Origin: Stromatinia cepivora
Taxonomy: Eukaryota; Ascomycota; Leotiomycetes; Helotiales; Sclerotiniaceae
Direction: 5' to 3'
DNA length: 64,000 nt
Assembly: GCA_014898415.1 (NCBI GenBank)
Contig: RCTD01000013.1
Span: 682,001-746,000 of the forward strand
Made by a program: the position numbers and the translations under genes. The notes below the pieces were generated by a model that saw nothing but the letters and a program-made list of their open reading frames with translations, did no database searches and was not told where the DNA came from. This document shows, one piece after another, positions 49,059 to 61,345 of this stretch (positions are counted from its first letter, which is position 1; each line of letters starts with the position of its first letter).

Positions 49059-49521
49059 TCACGAAAAGCTCACAAACTTCGGATCTCTGGGCCTTCCATC
49101 CGGACCAATATTTTCCTTCTTAAAAGTTTCCTGCATCCACAACCTTCTCGCCTCATCAAAATTAACCTTCTTTTTCCTCATAATCTTCTGAATCTCCCTT
49201 TTTCCATTATCTGAAAGTCCATTTCTTGGATCTGAATCTAATAGATTCTGGGATAGGTTGAAATTCGAAGACGATAATCCGGACTCGATGTCGTTCTCGA
49301 AGGAATGAGGGAGAGCGTGATAGGGTGTGTACATGAATCTGGGAAGACATTCGAGGAGATGTTCAGGGATGTAGGGAGACCAGCGATCGCGGGTTATGAA
49401 TGCGACTAGGAATGATGTTAGTAATTCTATCCTCGACAATGAAAAGTAGCTCTGAAGGTGGAAACTTACTAGTAGAGATAACGAGGAATATGAAGACGGT
49501 TGTATAAAGTAAGTAGGCCAT
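49059..49521 (-). CDS. Small membrane-anchored protein, DUF2015-like
   Basis: Two exons, 49521-49470 and 49405-49059, encode 132 residues; the intron (GTAAGT..TAG) splits a codon. The N-terminus (MAYLLYTTVFIFLVIST then AFITRD) is one hydrophobic helix, probably a signal anchor. The rest is soluble, with the conserved fungal pattern RWSPYIPEHL..LP, RREIQKIM-like KREIQKIMRKKKVNFDEARR, and the C-terminal GPDGRPRDPKFVSFS. This pattern is what I recall for the fungal family DUF2015 (function unknown). I recognise it by motif only. A Met in the second exon's open frame is too far upstream to matter once spliced. Confidence 0.75.
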
Positions 49522-50120
49522 CTTGACCTTTACTTTGAGGGAACCTCTTTGAATTTATGCGCAGACTGGCTCTTGAAGACCCAAGAGATGGTTGTAGAAT
49601 TCGAGATCACCAATCTCCAACCAAGTCTCTTTTAACAAAATCGTATTTGTAGGTGGAAAGGTGTTAGTTAAGAGAAGTAAAGAAAGAGAGACTTAGGTAG
49701 AATAGGTATTTATTGAGAAAAGGAAAAAAAATCTGGCAATAACCTCGCTTTTAGAACCAAAAGTCAGCTCGTCAGTTGATGCCCGCCTCATCCGAATAAT
49801 TGATAGCATTGAATTTCTTTAACCGTCCATCCTCACAGCCACCTTTCCGCATGCGACTTGAAGTGACGAATGATTTTTGAATGCCTTATTTATGGAATTC
49901 ATGATGAGTCAGCTTTGAGGCTTCAAATCTGCGGGCGCCGGGCAGAGCAGAAAAGACAAGACTAAAATAGGATAAGCGAGACGAAATCTGATTGGACGCA
50001 CAAATTCAGTGATTCGTGAATTTTAACGATTTTGCGACAAGATCTTGATACTTAGACAATATTTCGATTACCGCCAACGACCAAAAGAATTCTTTCAATT
50101 CTCACTCACCCACCGTCAAG
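49522..50120. other. Divergent promoter region
   Basis: Between the DUF2015-like gene (minus) and eL28 (plus). No gene, RNA or repeat seen. A pyrimidine/CA-rich stretch just before the eL28 ATG (CTCACTCACCCACCGTCAAG) is typical of a ribosomal-protein 5' UTR. Confidence 0.5.
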
Positions 50121-51011
50121 ATGTCTCAATACGTTTCCGCTGATTTGATCTGGGAGGTTACCAGTACGTTTACCTGTTTTCATTGCTGGAATTTCGGGCA
50201 TAGGGGTTGGGAATTGGAGGTTGAAGGGACCTGAAGGGTGTTTGGATAGGATTGAAGAGGATGAAGAATTGGAGTTGGGACTTTGGTTCTTGAAATCATA
50301 GGATGATGGGAATCGAATAAAATGAAAATGGGACAATTGCTGATGGTTTTGGAATCTATCTAGGGTCCCAGAATGCTTTCTTGGTCAAGCGCACAACTGG
50401 TGGTGGAAGCACATTCTCAAGAGACCCTTTGAACTTGACCAACAAGCACTCCAGAAAGGTACGAATTTCCCAGGAATACTTTTACCACAATTTGATGAGA
50501 GATTTCCAAATGAGGATATAAGCTAATTGAATTATAGTATGCTGGTTTCGTCAACGACAAGGTACGACACGAATTCGATCCGCTTATGGCAACAATACAT
50601 GGGGGATTACGGATTGAAATAAAGCTTACTGATTAATCTATGAATAGGCCGTCGGTGTTGTCCCAGCTGAGAAGGGTGTTACTTTGATCACCAAGAAGAC
50701 CTCTGCTAGCCAAAAGCCAGCATCTTCTTTGATCAAGACCACCTTCAGCAAGTCCGGCAGAAAGTACGTTTGATTCGATTATGGAATTTCTTCGAACCCA
50801 AAAATGAAATATGATACTAACGATGCCTCAAAATAGGACCTTCGCTGGTGTCGCAAAGACCGTCGCCAAGGGTGGATACAGATCTGATCTCCGTGCTGCA
50901 GCCGTCGCCCGTTCCTCCGCTATCCTCGAATCTCAAACCCCAAAGAAAGATGCCCCAGCACCAAAGCTTAGAGGATCCAAGGCCGCCAAGGCTGCTGAGA
51001 AGGAAGAGTAA
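50121..51011 (+). CDS. rpl28: 60S ribosomal protein eL28
   Basis: A structural protein of the large cytosolic ribosomal subunit; eL28 is present in filamentous fungi and animals but absent from budding yeast. Five exons, 50121-50163, 50364-50458, 50538-50561, 50648-50763 and 50837-51011, encode 150 residues; the exon lengths add up to an exact open frame. The start SQYVSADLIWEVTR is followed by SQNAFLVKR and NLTNKHSRKYAGFVNDKAVG, the core eL28 signature, and the tail is Ala/Lys-rich (GSKAAKAAEKEE). The 24-base third exon and four introns near the 5' end suit a highly expressed fungal ribosomal gene. The first intron (200 bp) is much longer than the rest. Confidence 0.93.
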
Positions 51012-52415
51012 AGGATACCTATTTGATATGGTTGGGGACCAAGGGGAATTGATTATTGTTTAACTGGTTGGGTTTGGTCCGGTTGCTCAGGTACTCTTAA
51101 TGAGTGGAGTGGTCTATTTATGACATTTGAGACAGGCATACAAACTAGTTTTCAATGAATCGGTTACATCATGATGGTTCGAGATATCGACGGGATTCCA
51201 AGTGAAGGTTATGAAGTGATTATGAGACTGGATAGTGGAGTTGATTGAAAATTCACAAACAGGGAAACTCTCGGCATCAAGCACGAATTCTCAAAATTTC
51301 ACCACGGAGGAGCCCACCAAGTCCAAAGCTAAACTGCGACGTACAGACACGTGAATATGGCAACCGGCGCAATATGCAGAGCTCCCCTCCCTGGTGCAAA
51401 TGTCTATAGATGATAGACGTCCGTAGATTTCCGAACCCGAGGGGAATACAACCTCGGCCATTAGACAATTGCATGCTGTTTATTTCCCCAGACTTACCCA
51501 AGGTTACGTACTTTCGATGCATAGCTTTACCAGTATAAAGAATCAATATCCATCCTCTTGTAGTTTTTCAAAGATTTTCAATCGATAAAGTACCGACCTA
51601 TCCATCCCCATTACTTTACACGAGTTTACCCCAACCAACCAATTTTACCAAGACCCCAAGAAGTACCAAGAACGCACGACTGCCCAGGTGTAACACTCAT
51701 GCTCGGCTCTTCTCAAATGAAATAAAAAGGCAAGACCTAAGACCCGAGTTTCTTTACGGCCCGCGTGGATTTTCAATCGAACAAATGAGAAGAGAGGATT
51801 TTATTATACTCTTTACTTTGCTTTTTCTACCCCTCCAAGTAACCCAGGTCAATCAAAACGATCAACCGATTTGGGTTTGAGCTTCTGACCTCTGACCCCT
51901 TTTAAGCTTCTACTACACCGACTGAAAGGATAAAAAGATTGATAAGTTCGCTGTTTGGATTGAGAAATAGAAATTGAAAATTGGAATTTATTTTGATTTT
52001 GATTGTGATAGGAACTCTGTTTATCTACGGTATGTTTATTTTTTATTTGAATAAGATAGAGGTTTAGAGGGAGGAAGTGAGGAATGATCAGAAAAGAGAT
52101 ATATATGGCTGGGTAGAATGGATTGTTGAGGGGGTCCCCAATTTGTTGTGTTGGGTCAGATTGAGGTTGGGTTGGGTGATGCGGGGTATGAGCTGACATA
52201 CTAATTATTGATGTCGCAGAAACCTACAACTAAATAATCATACCTCAAAACATACCTCGATACCTAAACACACATACCTACTTCTACTTCTACTTCTACT
52301 TCTACTTCTACTTCTACTTCTACTTCTACTTCTACTTCGACTTCGACTTCGACTTCGACTTCGACTTCGACTTCGACTTCGACATCTACATCTACATACA
52401 TTAACACATCTCAAA
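51012..52415. other. Intergenic region before MDH
   Basis: 3' side of eL28 and promoter plus 5' UTR of MDH. No gene was supported; frames at 51277-51546 and 51849-52199 on the minus strand look like chance. The hexamer array lies at its end. Confidence 0.5.
52279..52383. repeat. Hexamer microsatellite in the MDH leader
   Basis: About ten units of CTACTT followed by about eight of CGACTT, so the array changes one base of its unit partway through. It ends about 33 bases before the MDH start codon, so it probably lies in the 5' UTR or core promoter. The minus strand reads as an Arg-Ser repeat, which is an artefact. Confidence 0.9.
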
Positions 52416-53769
52416 ATGGGTTTCAAAGCTGGTAGGTATCTTTAATATGCAAGATTGAAATTGAAAAAGAAACTGATTTGAGGGATAGTTGTCGCTGGTG
52501 CTTCTGGAGGAATTGGACAGGTGAGTTTGATTTGCTTGATTTGATTGCGCGGATGGAATAAAAGAGTATGAGTTTAATGAATAGATTGCTAATTTGTTAT
52601 TATGATATTTATAGCCATTGTCTCTTCTCCTCAAGACCTCTTCTCTCATTACCGAATTGGCACTTTACGATGTGGTTAACACTCCCGGTGTTGCCGCTGA
52701 TCTTTCGCATATCTCAAGTCCAGCTGTACGTATACAATCTGAAGGAATAAGGATAAGGATGAGTTGTAGAAGCGTTATAGGGAGGGAGACGCGCGATGGC
52801 TAATCTATGGTATCTGCACAGAAAATCACCGGATACTTGCCAAAGGATGATGGTGCAAAGTTGGCATTCAAAAACGCCGATATTATCGTTATTCCAGCAG
52901 GTATTCCTCGTAAACCAGGAATGACTCGTGATGATCTCTTCAATATCAACGCTGGTATCGTCAAGGGACTCATCGAGATCATTGCCGATGTCGCTCCAAA
53001 AGCCTATATCCTCATCATCTCTAACCCCGTTAACTCTACTGTCCCAATCGCCGCCGAAGTCCTTAAGGCTAAGGGAGTCTTTGATGCTCAACGTCTTTTC
53101 GGTGTTACTACTCTTGATGTTGTTAGAGCCGAAACATTCGTTGCTGAGATTGTTGGAAAGGCAAACCCTCAAGAATTGACTATCCCAGTTATTGGTGGTC
53201 ACTCTGGAGAGACTATTGTTCCTCTTTTCAGTCAAGCTAAACCAAGTGTTGAGATCCCAGCTGATAAATTGGATGCTTTAATTAAGAGAGTTCAATTTGG
53301 TGGTGATGAAGTTGTTAAGGCTAAGGATGGTGCTGGTTCAGCTACTCTTTCTATGGCCTATGCTGGTTTCCGGTATGTTTCGAAATCTCAATATGACGTT
53401 TTGTACTGACCAAAATAGTTTTGCCGAGAAGGTTCTCAAGGCCTTGAATGGTGAGAAGGGTATTGTTGAGCCAACATTCATCTACCTTCCTGGTGTTCCA
53501 GGTGGTGAAGCTATTGCTAAGGAGACTGGTCTCGATTTCTTCTCTGTTCCTGTTGAACTTGGCGTACGTTTATTTTACCTATCATTCCTTTTACAATGGA
53601 ATTATGGAAACTAACAGTCAAATAGACCAACGGTGCCGATAAAGCTCAAAACCCACTCACCAACATCAACGATGCCGAGAAGAAACTTTTGGCCGCCTGT
53701 GTGGAAGGTCTTAAGGGTAACATTTCTAAGGGTGTTACCTTTGCTACAGCTCCTCCTCAACAAAAGTAG
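52416..53769 (+). CDS. Malate dehydrogenase, cytosolic type
   Basis: NAD-dependent malate dehydrogenase, interconverting malate and oxaloacetate. Six exons, 52416-52431, 52489-52520, 52615-52725, 52822-53372, 53419-53563 and 53626-53769, encode 332 residues in an exact frame. The first exon is only 16 bases. Motifs: dinucleotide-binding GASGGIG near residue 9, substrate-binding R..GMTR ([10 protein letters not shown]), NPVNSTVP, and the catalytic His in GGHSGET. The frame starts straight at the Rossmann fold with no targeting presequence, and the C-terminus (PPQQK) has no peroxisomal PTS1, so a cytosolic enzyme is most likely. A mitochondrial paralogue would be elsewhere. Confidence 0.93.
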
Positions 53770-55508
53770 TTTCCCTATTTAATATCTCTTTCTCTCTACT
53801 CTGTCCTTTCCTACTTCTCCATTCCATTTCCTCTATTTCCCTTCATCTCCATTTCAGACACTTGAAAAGAATTACGATGGATGAAATAGAAATCATAAGC
53901 ATAAAGCAGAAAAACGCCCACTTGTTCCTTTTGACTGATTGTTGGCATCTTGCTTAGATAGGTTGTAAGAAGTTCTTTCGATTTTTCGATGAGGGGTATG
54001 GAAGCTTTCTTTTCCTGATTTGATATCTCCATTTCTTCTTTTCCTTCGGATTTGTTTCGAGAATGGATTGTGAAGACTGAAAGGGTAATGGGAAAGGGAT
54101 GGGAAGATGGTTGATGGAGAGAGGAAATGAAAATGAGAAGAATGAAAGAAATAAATAAGATAATAAATCAAAAATAGATATTGGGATCCATGGGATGGGA
54201 CTGAGCGGATAGGAATGAAATGGGATCAATAAGATCAAGAGAGTAACGGAATGGGATTGATAGCAAGCAATGAAATGAAAGTGACGATTTTATGAACTGA
54301 TTTTTACATGTTGTCGTTTAACCTATCTGCTGTACTCGGTATATCTAGCTAGGCTAGGTACTAGTTATATAACTACTTATTCTTTCAGATCTACCAACTG
54401 AACCCCTTTGATTAAAATAGCCAGTTCTACAAATCTACAAGTTTATAAGTTTAGATCATTTATAAGATTAGATCATTTATAAGTTTAGATCATTTATAAG
54501 ATTAATTTATTTCGTTCTTCTCCTCTTTATATATAAATAAAGCTCATAGGTATTTTCTTCATCTATATACGACGGGATATATATATGAAGGTGTGGGTAT
54601 TTTATTTTTTGTATACAGGAAGGGATGTGGATAAGGAGTGGGATAGATGAGAATGTATAGATGAGGAGTTGGATGGAGAAAGGATAGATAGAGGAGGGTT
54701 TTTGTATTGATTTAAAATGGAGTTTTGGATAAATTTAAGATGGATTTGAGGGGGTTTTTGATAGGGTTTTTTGATAGGTTTTTTTGATAGATTTATTTAA
54801 AAGGTTTAGTTAATTGTAAGAGTTTGGTTGTGAGGGTGGATAGATGAGGATGGGAATGAAGGAGGGGAAGAGTGAGGGGGGAAAGATAAGAATAAAAAAG
54901 GAGGGGGTGATAGTAAATGGGGGTGAGAAGATACCAAAAAAATATATATATATAGGAATAATTAATAAATATATAATCTAAAGAATCAAATAAATCAAAA
55001 ATATCCTATTAGAAATTTCAAGGAAAAAAAGTAAAATAAAAAATAAAAAATCTTAAACTACAGAGTATACCTACCTGTAGATAAACCATCTACCATCTAC
55101 CATCTACTCACTAAACACACTGGGAGATGAAGTAGATAAAACTACTTAGTAAGTAGAAAGTTCCTCTTATCCCTCATCCAAGTTTCTCTTCCGTCCATCC
55201 ATCCATCCGTATTAATGCACGCATCTAATCACCTCCGTGATGCTCGTAACAAGTAAAGATTACAAAGTGAGTAAGTAGACGCCTTCATATGCAAATCATG
55301 TACATCCATGCATCAATCCATCAATCCATCATTTTCAAACCACCCGTCATTTTCAAACCGGCATGAATTTGCATTCAATGCCACGCCATTCCATTCCATT
55401 CCATGCAATATATACAACCACCTCATCTCATCTTTCATTTATCCTCCATCCAATGACCCCGCAAAACACACCCGTGGACACACCAGATTAATCATCCTTA
55501 TACCTCAT
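53770..55508. other. Convergent intergenic region
   Basis: Between the stops of MDH (plus) and ERG3 (minus). It contains purine-rich stretches (54640-54920), three ATTTATAAG(A/T)TTAGATC repeats at about 54455-54505, and ATCCATC repeats near 55190-55340. No gene was seen. Confidence 0.5.
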
Positions 55509-56621
55509 CTAATTCTTCTTCTTGTCTTCGGTATCATAAACCCTATCATCCACTCCCTCAGCCTCCAACACTTGTTTTTCCATTTCCGCAACTTGTCTCT
55601 CCCACTCCTTTTGACCCATCTTACTTTCCCTTCTAAAAAGTTCCTCATTAGGTTTTCTATAACTACCTCCTAAACGATCCCACAATGTCGTATATTGTCC
55701 ATAATTATAGTTAAAGTAAAGATGATGCATGGTATGACAAGCCGCTCCATTAAGTATAGGAGAATTCGCCACATATTCACCATCATGAATGAAGACCGTC
55801 CAGACCTGAACAAAGAAGAAAAGACCCAAGTAGGCGAATTTTTGAAGTGGGAAAATGAAGGGGAAGACGTGGTAAGGAAGAGATTGCATCCAGCCATCGA
55901 CGGGATGGAAAGCAACCGAGGCGTATGGAGTTGGCATAATCCATTTATGATGTGGTTTATGGAGAGTTTTGTAGAGGGAAGGATGGTGAAGACCTCGATG
56001 GATGAAGTAGACGAAGCAATCGGTAAAGAGTAGGAAGAGTGGGAATTGAAACCAATTATACCAAGAGCCAGGTCCTTCCGATGTAAGATCGTAAAGTTTG
56101 GAGTAACCTCTTACTTCGGCGAGGAAGAAAGGTGTGGTGAGGATAGACATTAATGGCATACTATTGCAAGCTTGGGAGATTTCCATGCGAATTTGATTTT
56201 TAAGGAATTTAGGATGTTGAAAGGTAGTCTTGTCGAAAACGAAGATGTAGGATAGGGTAGAGATTGTAAAGTAGATAGCTGCACCTGCGATCCTATTTAA
56301 CAATTAGTATTTGATGCATAGTATACATTTTGTAATTCCCGTCGAAAGTAAATTAACATACCAAGTAATCAAGAACAATGAGAAAGCTTGTCGATAGATA
56401 TTATCTCTATCCCATTGACTTGTATATGCAGCATCCGTAGGTTCGAATTGCAAAAAAGAATTCGAAGGATGATATTGCCATGTTGAAGCTGTTTTCGCAT
56501 TGAGTGTTGTCCCATTAATTTGTTCCCCAACTGCATTCAACAATATAGATTTCGCAGGTAATATAGTCGAATAGAAATGATCGAAGAAGTATTTATCGGT
56601 AAGTTCCAAAGCGATATCCAT
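55509..56621 (-). CDS. ERG3: Sterol C5-desaturase (ERG3)
   Basis: A delta-7-sterol 5(6)-desaturase, which introduces the C5 double bond in ergosterol synthesis at the ER membrane using a di-iron centre (established for the family). Two exons, 56621-56362 and 56292-55509, with a 69-bp intron; 347 residues. The three histidine boxes of the fatty acid hydroxylase superfamily are present: HRGLHH, HKPHH and HTMHH. Between them are YASVAFHPVDGW.QSLPYH, DGEYVANSPILNGAACH and the C-terminal YGQYTTLWDRLGGSYRKP, all typical of ERG3. Hydrophobic helices lie around residues 80-105, 135-165 and 215-235. The C-terminus is charged (Glu/Lys), which suits a cytosolic tail. The family is tied to azole response in fungi. 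Confidence 0.93.
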
Positions 56622-58430
56622 ATTGACGATTCAATCTCAGAATGAGATGTCTCTTTTCGTAAGGAAGCGATTATCGTTTATCGTGGAAGTGGTTCGATTT
56701 TCTTGATTGATGAAGCTATTCGAAGGATGGAAGATAGGATTAAAAAGAAAGCCAAATTAATGGATTCTATTTTTCCTTTGAGATGAATTGATTTGTTGTT
56801 CTATGTTTTACCTAAGTAAGGTAATTGCACAAATTGAAATAAAAGAAAGACTTGGTGAAATAACCAGAGAGAGGAAGAGAGTAGCAAAAAATTAAAAAAA
56901 AAAAAGGAGAGTGGCGGTATGATTGATTGATTTTAATGCGACAATCGGAAGCCTTTGGAGAGAATGGGATAAAGTTAGAGATTATATTATATTATATATT
57001 TCAACATTTTCTCTAATCAACAGACCCTCTTTTTTCTTTCCAATTGATCCGAGCCACTATATCAATAGAACAGGGAGATCGATCGATAACTTCAAGGGAA
57101 ATTTGATTGATTGAATGAATGAATGAATAAATGATACTAAGATCTAAGGGGTTTGAAAAAAGAAGAAAAATACTCACTTAGAATCCTTTTAGAAGTTTAT
57201 TTATTATTCCATTCAAACTCTAGACGAATCAAAAGATATCCAAGAATATTTCATTTGATCTGATAAAATTAGCTTACTCCTCTAGGGATCCATAATTGAA
57301 TTTCTTAAATGAATCTCTTACGAGAAAGATGAGAATCTTTCGTTTATGGGAATGACTAAAAAGACATTCGAGTTTATAAGTTGAGGCGATTTGGTGAGTG
57401 AGGAGATTTGTGAGCTGCTAAATATCTGGAGAGTAGGAGGCTAGAAGTACCTACCGCTAGAAGTACCTACCTACAAAGGGGTCAAGTTGATTATACCTAG
57501 TACTCTGTACGTAGTATCATTCCATAAATCCCAGAGCCTTATAACATCCGCTCTTCCCATCCCATCCTCTCTCTACGGCAATTTTCCCTTCCGAATTCTT
57601 CAAATCAGCTCACCTGAAATATCAGACTTCAGTACCCGATACTCCGTAGAATCACCTGGGCATAGATAGATCTAAACTACAGTATCGTATTCGGATACAA
57701 AGTACTTCTTCAAGCGATCTACTGTAATTGGTGCATCGGTATCTAATTGCAAAATATCTCCGGTGATATATTATAGATATGATTAGAAGATTGTACCTGC
57801 TTTTTGGAAACCAAAGTAGAAATGTTGGAGATATTGGAGATGTAGATAGATAGGTAGATATTTTATTTTATTTAAAGTTTTATTCATAGATAAGAATTCA
57901 TAAGTATCTATTCATAGATATTTTCTACATCATCTAACTATTTCATCCCCCTATGATTCTACTATCTCTGAAAAGTATATAAAATAATTCGATAGATATC
58001 CAAATAGATATAATAAATTAATATCTATCTATCTATTATCCATATATCTATATGATATACACCGGAGAAGAAAAAAGAAGAGAAAGGAAAGGAAGAATTT
58101 TAGATAGATATGATTTATAATTTCATTCTCACTCAATAACATATAATGATATTAGATACTATCTTACCTATATAGATCGATAATCATACCATACCCACCT
58201 ACCTACCATCTCTATTCCATTCCATTCCATTCCTCATCATCCCCAATATCAAACATACCATATCAACAGAAATCAAACTATCTAGCAAATAACCTCACAT
58301 AAACTAGATATTAGGTAGATATGTATTTGAACATCCGATAGAATATTTGAAGTTATCGGTATTCGAATCTATTGCTACCAATTATTTTCCGATGAAGAAA
58401 TGATTTGGGGTTCTTTCCTGCTACCGTGGC

Positions 58431-58455
58431 TTCTTCTTCTTCTTCTTCTTCTTCT
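58431..58455. repeat. TTC microsatellite
   Basis: Eight TTC units in a row in the ERG3-TUP1 intergenic region. Confidence 0.85.
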
Positions 58456-60319
58456 GCTTTGCTCGAAATCTGGGGATAGTATCATGTTATATGCTGTTGG
58501 TTGCTGATAGCGTTTCGAAAATGATTGGATTTTTATCACGATTGATTCTGGGATTTTGAGATTTTTAGAATTTTCAATTCGAATATGAAGAATATGCCAG
58601 GTATATACGGAGCATGAACTACAGAATCTTATTCCATTCTACCGGTATTGACTCCAGATATTTGAATAGCTGATATCAATAACGCACCATTTAGCGAATA
58701 ATGAATAACAGAAAATAGAAAATCCACATCCAGAAAACCCTTCTAGAACCCTACTCCATTCAATCACGGCATCTGAAACCCTCAAATCCCGAACCCCTAT
58801 TTCCTTCCTCTTCACATGTTCTTCTTCCCCACTTCATCTATCCGTGATCGGTTATTTTCGGTTGAGAATTGATTCCGGGGCCGGTCAAACATTAATGATT
58901 TTATTGCGCATGTGTTATCCGTTTCGGTTCGATGCACATATTATCTCTTGCATTGTCACCCATGTTCTTTTTCCGATGATTGGTATGGTCATGCAGTATG
59001 CATCTGAGGAGTATGCATCTGAGGAGTATGCGTCCGAGAGACTAGGTTTGTTCGATAGATGTGACACTGTACGGAGTATCGATAAAGTAGATAAAGCCTG
59101 GGCGGTTCGAGCGTTTCTTTAATGTGCATTTAGATGATTATCTTATCCGAAATGATTATCGATAATGAATTTCAAAACGCTTTGACTGAGTACTTTTGAT
59201 GGTGATCTATACGTATATTGATGTACCGGTATGGAGTAAAAAAGCTTAATGATGGATGGCAGCTCAGTCGATGTTGAGTAGCTTGTTGACGCAAACTCAA
59301 CTCCACGTACATGTATTTTGAGTTCTCTAACGTGGCGGAGACCTAAAGTCATGGTTACCTAATCTAGTCTCATCTTTAGCTTGTCCATGATGAGAAGTAG
59401 AAGGAAGTTCGTGGTGAAACGGGTACCTAGTATCTTCCATCTTCCTGATGATGGCGTCTTGCTGATTTCTAGGATTGTTTATACCTCATTGAGTATAACG
59501 CGTTGGTACTAATGGGATAGTTCGTGTGCATGGAGAAAAGAGATGTTGAACCTGTCTAGTAAGTAGTTTATGCAAGCAATTGAAGCTGTTTTGGTGTCCG
59601 TTACATATGGTTAGCTGCAATACTAAAATAATTAAGTAAAGTTAATATCGAGGTAGTATGGATCTTATTTGGGTTAGAGAATTGTTGATGTGTTGATGGA
59701 CTTACACTTGATTGATGACGAGTTAGATACGAAGTAGGTAGTATTGTCTGTTTGGCAACGGAAATGGAAATTGGTAGGGAATTATATTTGATTCAATGAT
59801 GAGAATGATACCGATGTCAATTTCATAATGATGAAAATTGGCTCTGGCTTTTATAGAGAACAAGTTAACAAATAGTAAGGATAACTAAGATCAATTAGGT
59901 AGTATTCCCCTTCATTATTTCTCACCTCATTTCCTAATCAATCTTTTCGAGAATTATTATTATCCTTTAACGAAAAAGCGAAAGAAAACGAAAGAATAAA
60001 ATCCACCCTGCACCTTTAGCTTAACCCACTTTTATCCCTGTCAGTGATCCCTGTATCCACATTTGACCAGGATTAATGACGGACCAACAGACCAGGTTCA
60101 AACTTAGTGTGGCTTTTCAGCATATGGGTTAGGTGAGTTAAATTATGATCACATGATCCAACCACATTATCCAACCACATTTTGCGCCTTGATGCATTTT
60201 AATTCGTTACAATATCAAATCTCTCAAGTAAAAAGAGGAGGAGAAGGAGGAAAAAAAATCCTTGAAGTTCTTTAAGCCCCAGCTAAACTGAAAAAGAAGA
60301 AGGCTTTTGTACTTGTAAC

Positions 60320-60435
60320 CAACCATCTTAGCATCTTAGCATCTTAGCATTTACCATCTTACCATCTTACCATTTACCATTTACCATCTTACCATTTACC
60401 ATCTTACCATTTACCATCTTACCATTTACCATTTC
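60320..60435. repeat. CATCTTA/CATTTAC tandem array
   Basis: About a dozen units of AGCATCTT, ACCATCTT and ACCATTT in a row, roughly 0.9 kb upstream of the TUP1 start. The unit length drifts between 7 and 10 bases. Confidence 0.8.
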
Positions 60436-60565
60436 TCCGTTTCGACACTTTCACTTTCTCCCTCCATCAACATCCAAAATTCACCCCATCTCTTTCTTCT
60501 GTGCTTTGAACTAAAATCAGCTTTGCTCTGATCCTCTTTTTCTTTTCTAAAGTACAACTGGAGAA

Positions 60566-60569
<4 letters not shown>

Positions 60570-60598
<29 letters not shown>

Positions 60599-60665
60599 CT
60601 ACCTAAGTACTACTACTACTACTACTACTACTACTCCTACTACTACTACTCCTACTACTACTACC
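60570..60665. repeat. TTC and CTA trinucleotide arrays
   Basis: About ten TTC units (60570-60600) followed by some nineteen CTA-type units (60608-60665) broken by CTC. They lie in the probable leader or promoter of TUP1. Confidence 0.85.
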
Positions 60666-61345
60666 ACTAACGGTACTAACTGAATCTGAGAGTGAACCGA
60701 AAGAAGATTCATCTCTTTTGACCTCCACCCACACCCACACTAACACCACACCTCACATCTTACCTTACCTTCCTTACACAAACCTTTAACCTCCAACCTC
60801 CAAACTCCAAACATCACCTCAATCCACATCAACAATATCAACTTATTACATCTCTCATCCAAACATCACCAGCGCACATATGTCATAACTTTCATCTAAT
60901 TCAAATCATTATCAAATCATTCTTATCAATAAATTCTGAATTGCCGAATGCAATCAATCAATAGGCTTTTAATTTAGTATTCACTTGGCATCGTTGAAAT
61001 AGGTGTTGCGACAGAATTGGATTGAATTGTACCCGAAAAAAAGTTCCAAGCGCGCATAACTCATAACTCATAACTTCACACTTCAAATCACGGACTCCAA
61101 ACTATAAACAAACTGCGGGCGCACAATCATAAGTAAGTATTTCATTAATCTTCTCATGTTTCTCATGTTATATCCTCTTTCCTCTCAACTTTATGTTGTC
61201 TTGCCGTGGCGCAACGCAGGAAAATTGGTTACCTCAAAAGAGGCTGATATATATTCCTCAACCTTCCAATTTAAGCTTGCTGACCATCAGAAGGAATATC
61301 AACCAAAACAGTTTTAACATCACATCAAAGCTCGATTAATACGCA

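Larger units (their letters stand above)
56622..61345. other. Long divergent intergenic region
   Basis: About 4.7 kb between ERG3 (minus) and TUP1 (plus). I see no supported gene. It holds AT-rich tracts with ATAGATA-type repeats (57840-58060), TTC runs and stacked short repeats before TUP1. A 92-codon frame at 58844-59122 includes a 15-bp unit repeated three times (YASEE) and is listed under findings. The length is unusual for this gene-dense flank, which may mean a long regulatory region or an unrecognised noncoding RNA. Confidence 0.45.

Noticed and set aside
52238..52426. Minus-strand Arg-Ser repeat protein
   Set aside because: Pure translation of the hexamer microsatellite in the MDH leader; no other coding sign.
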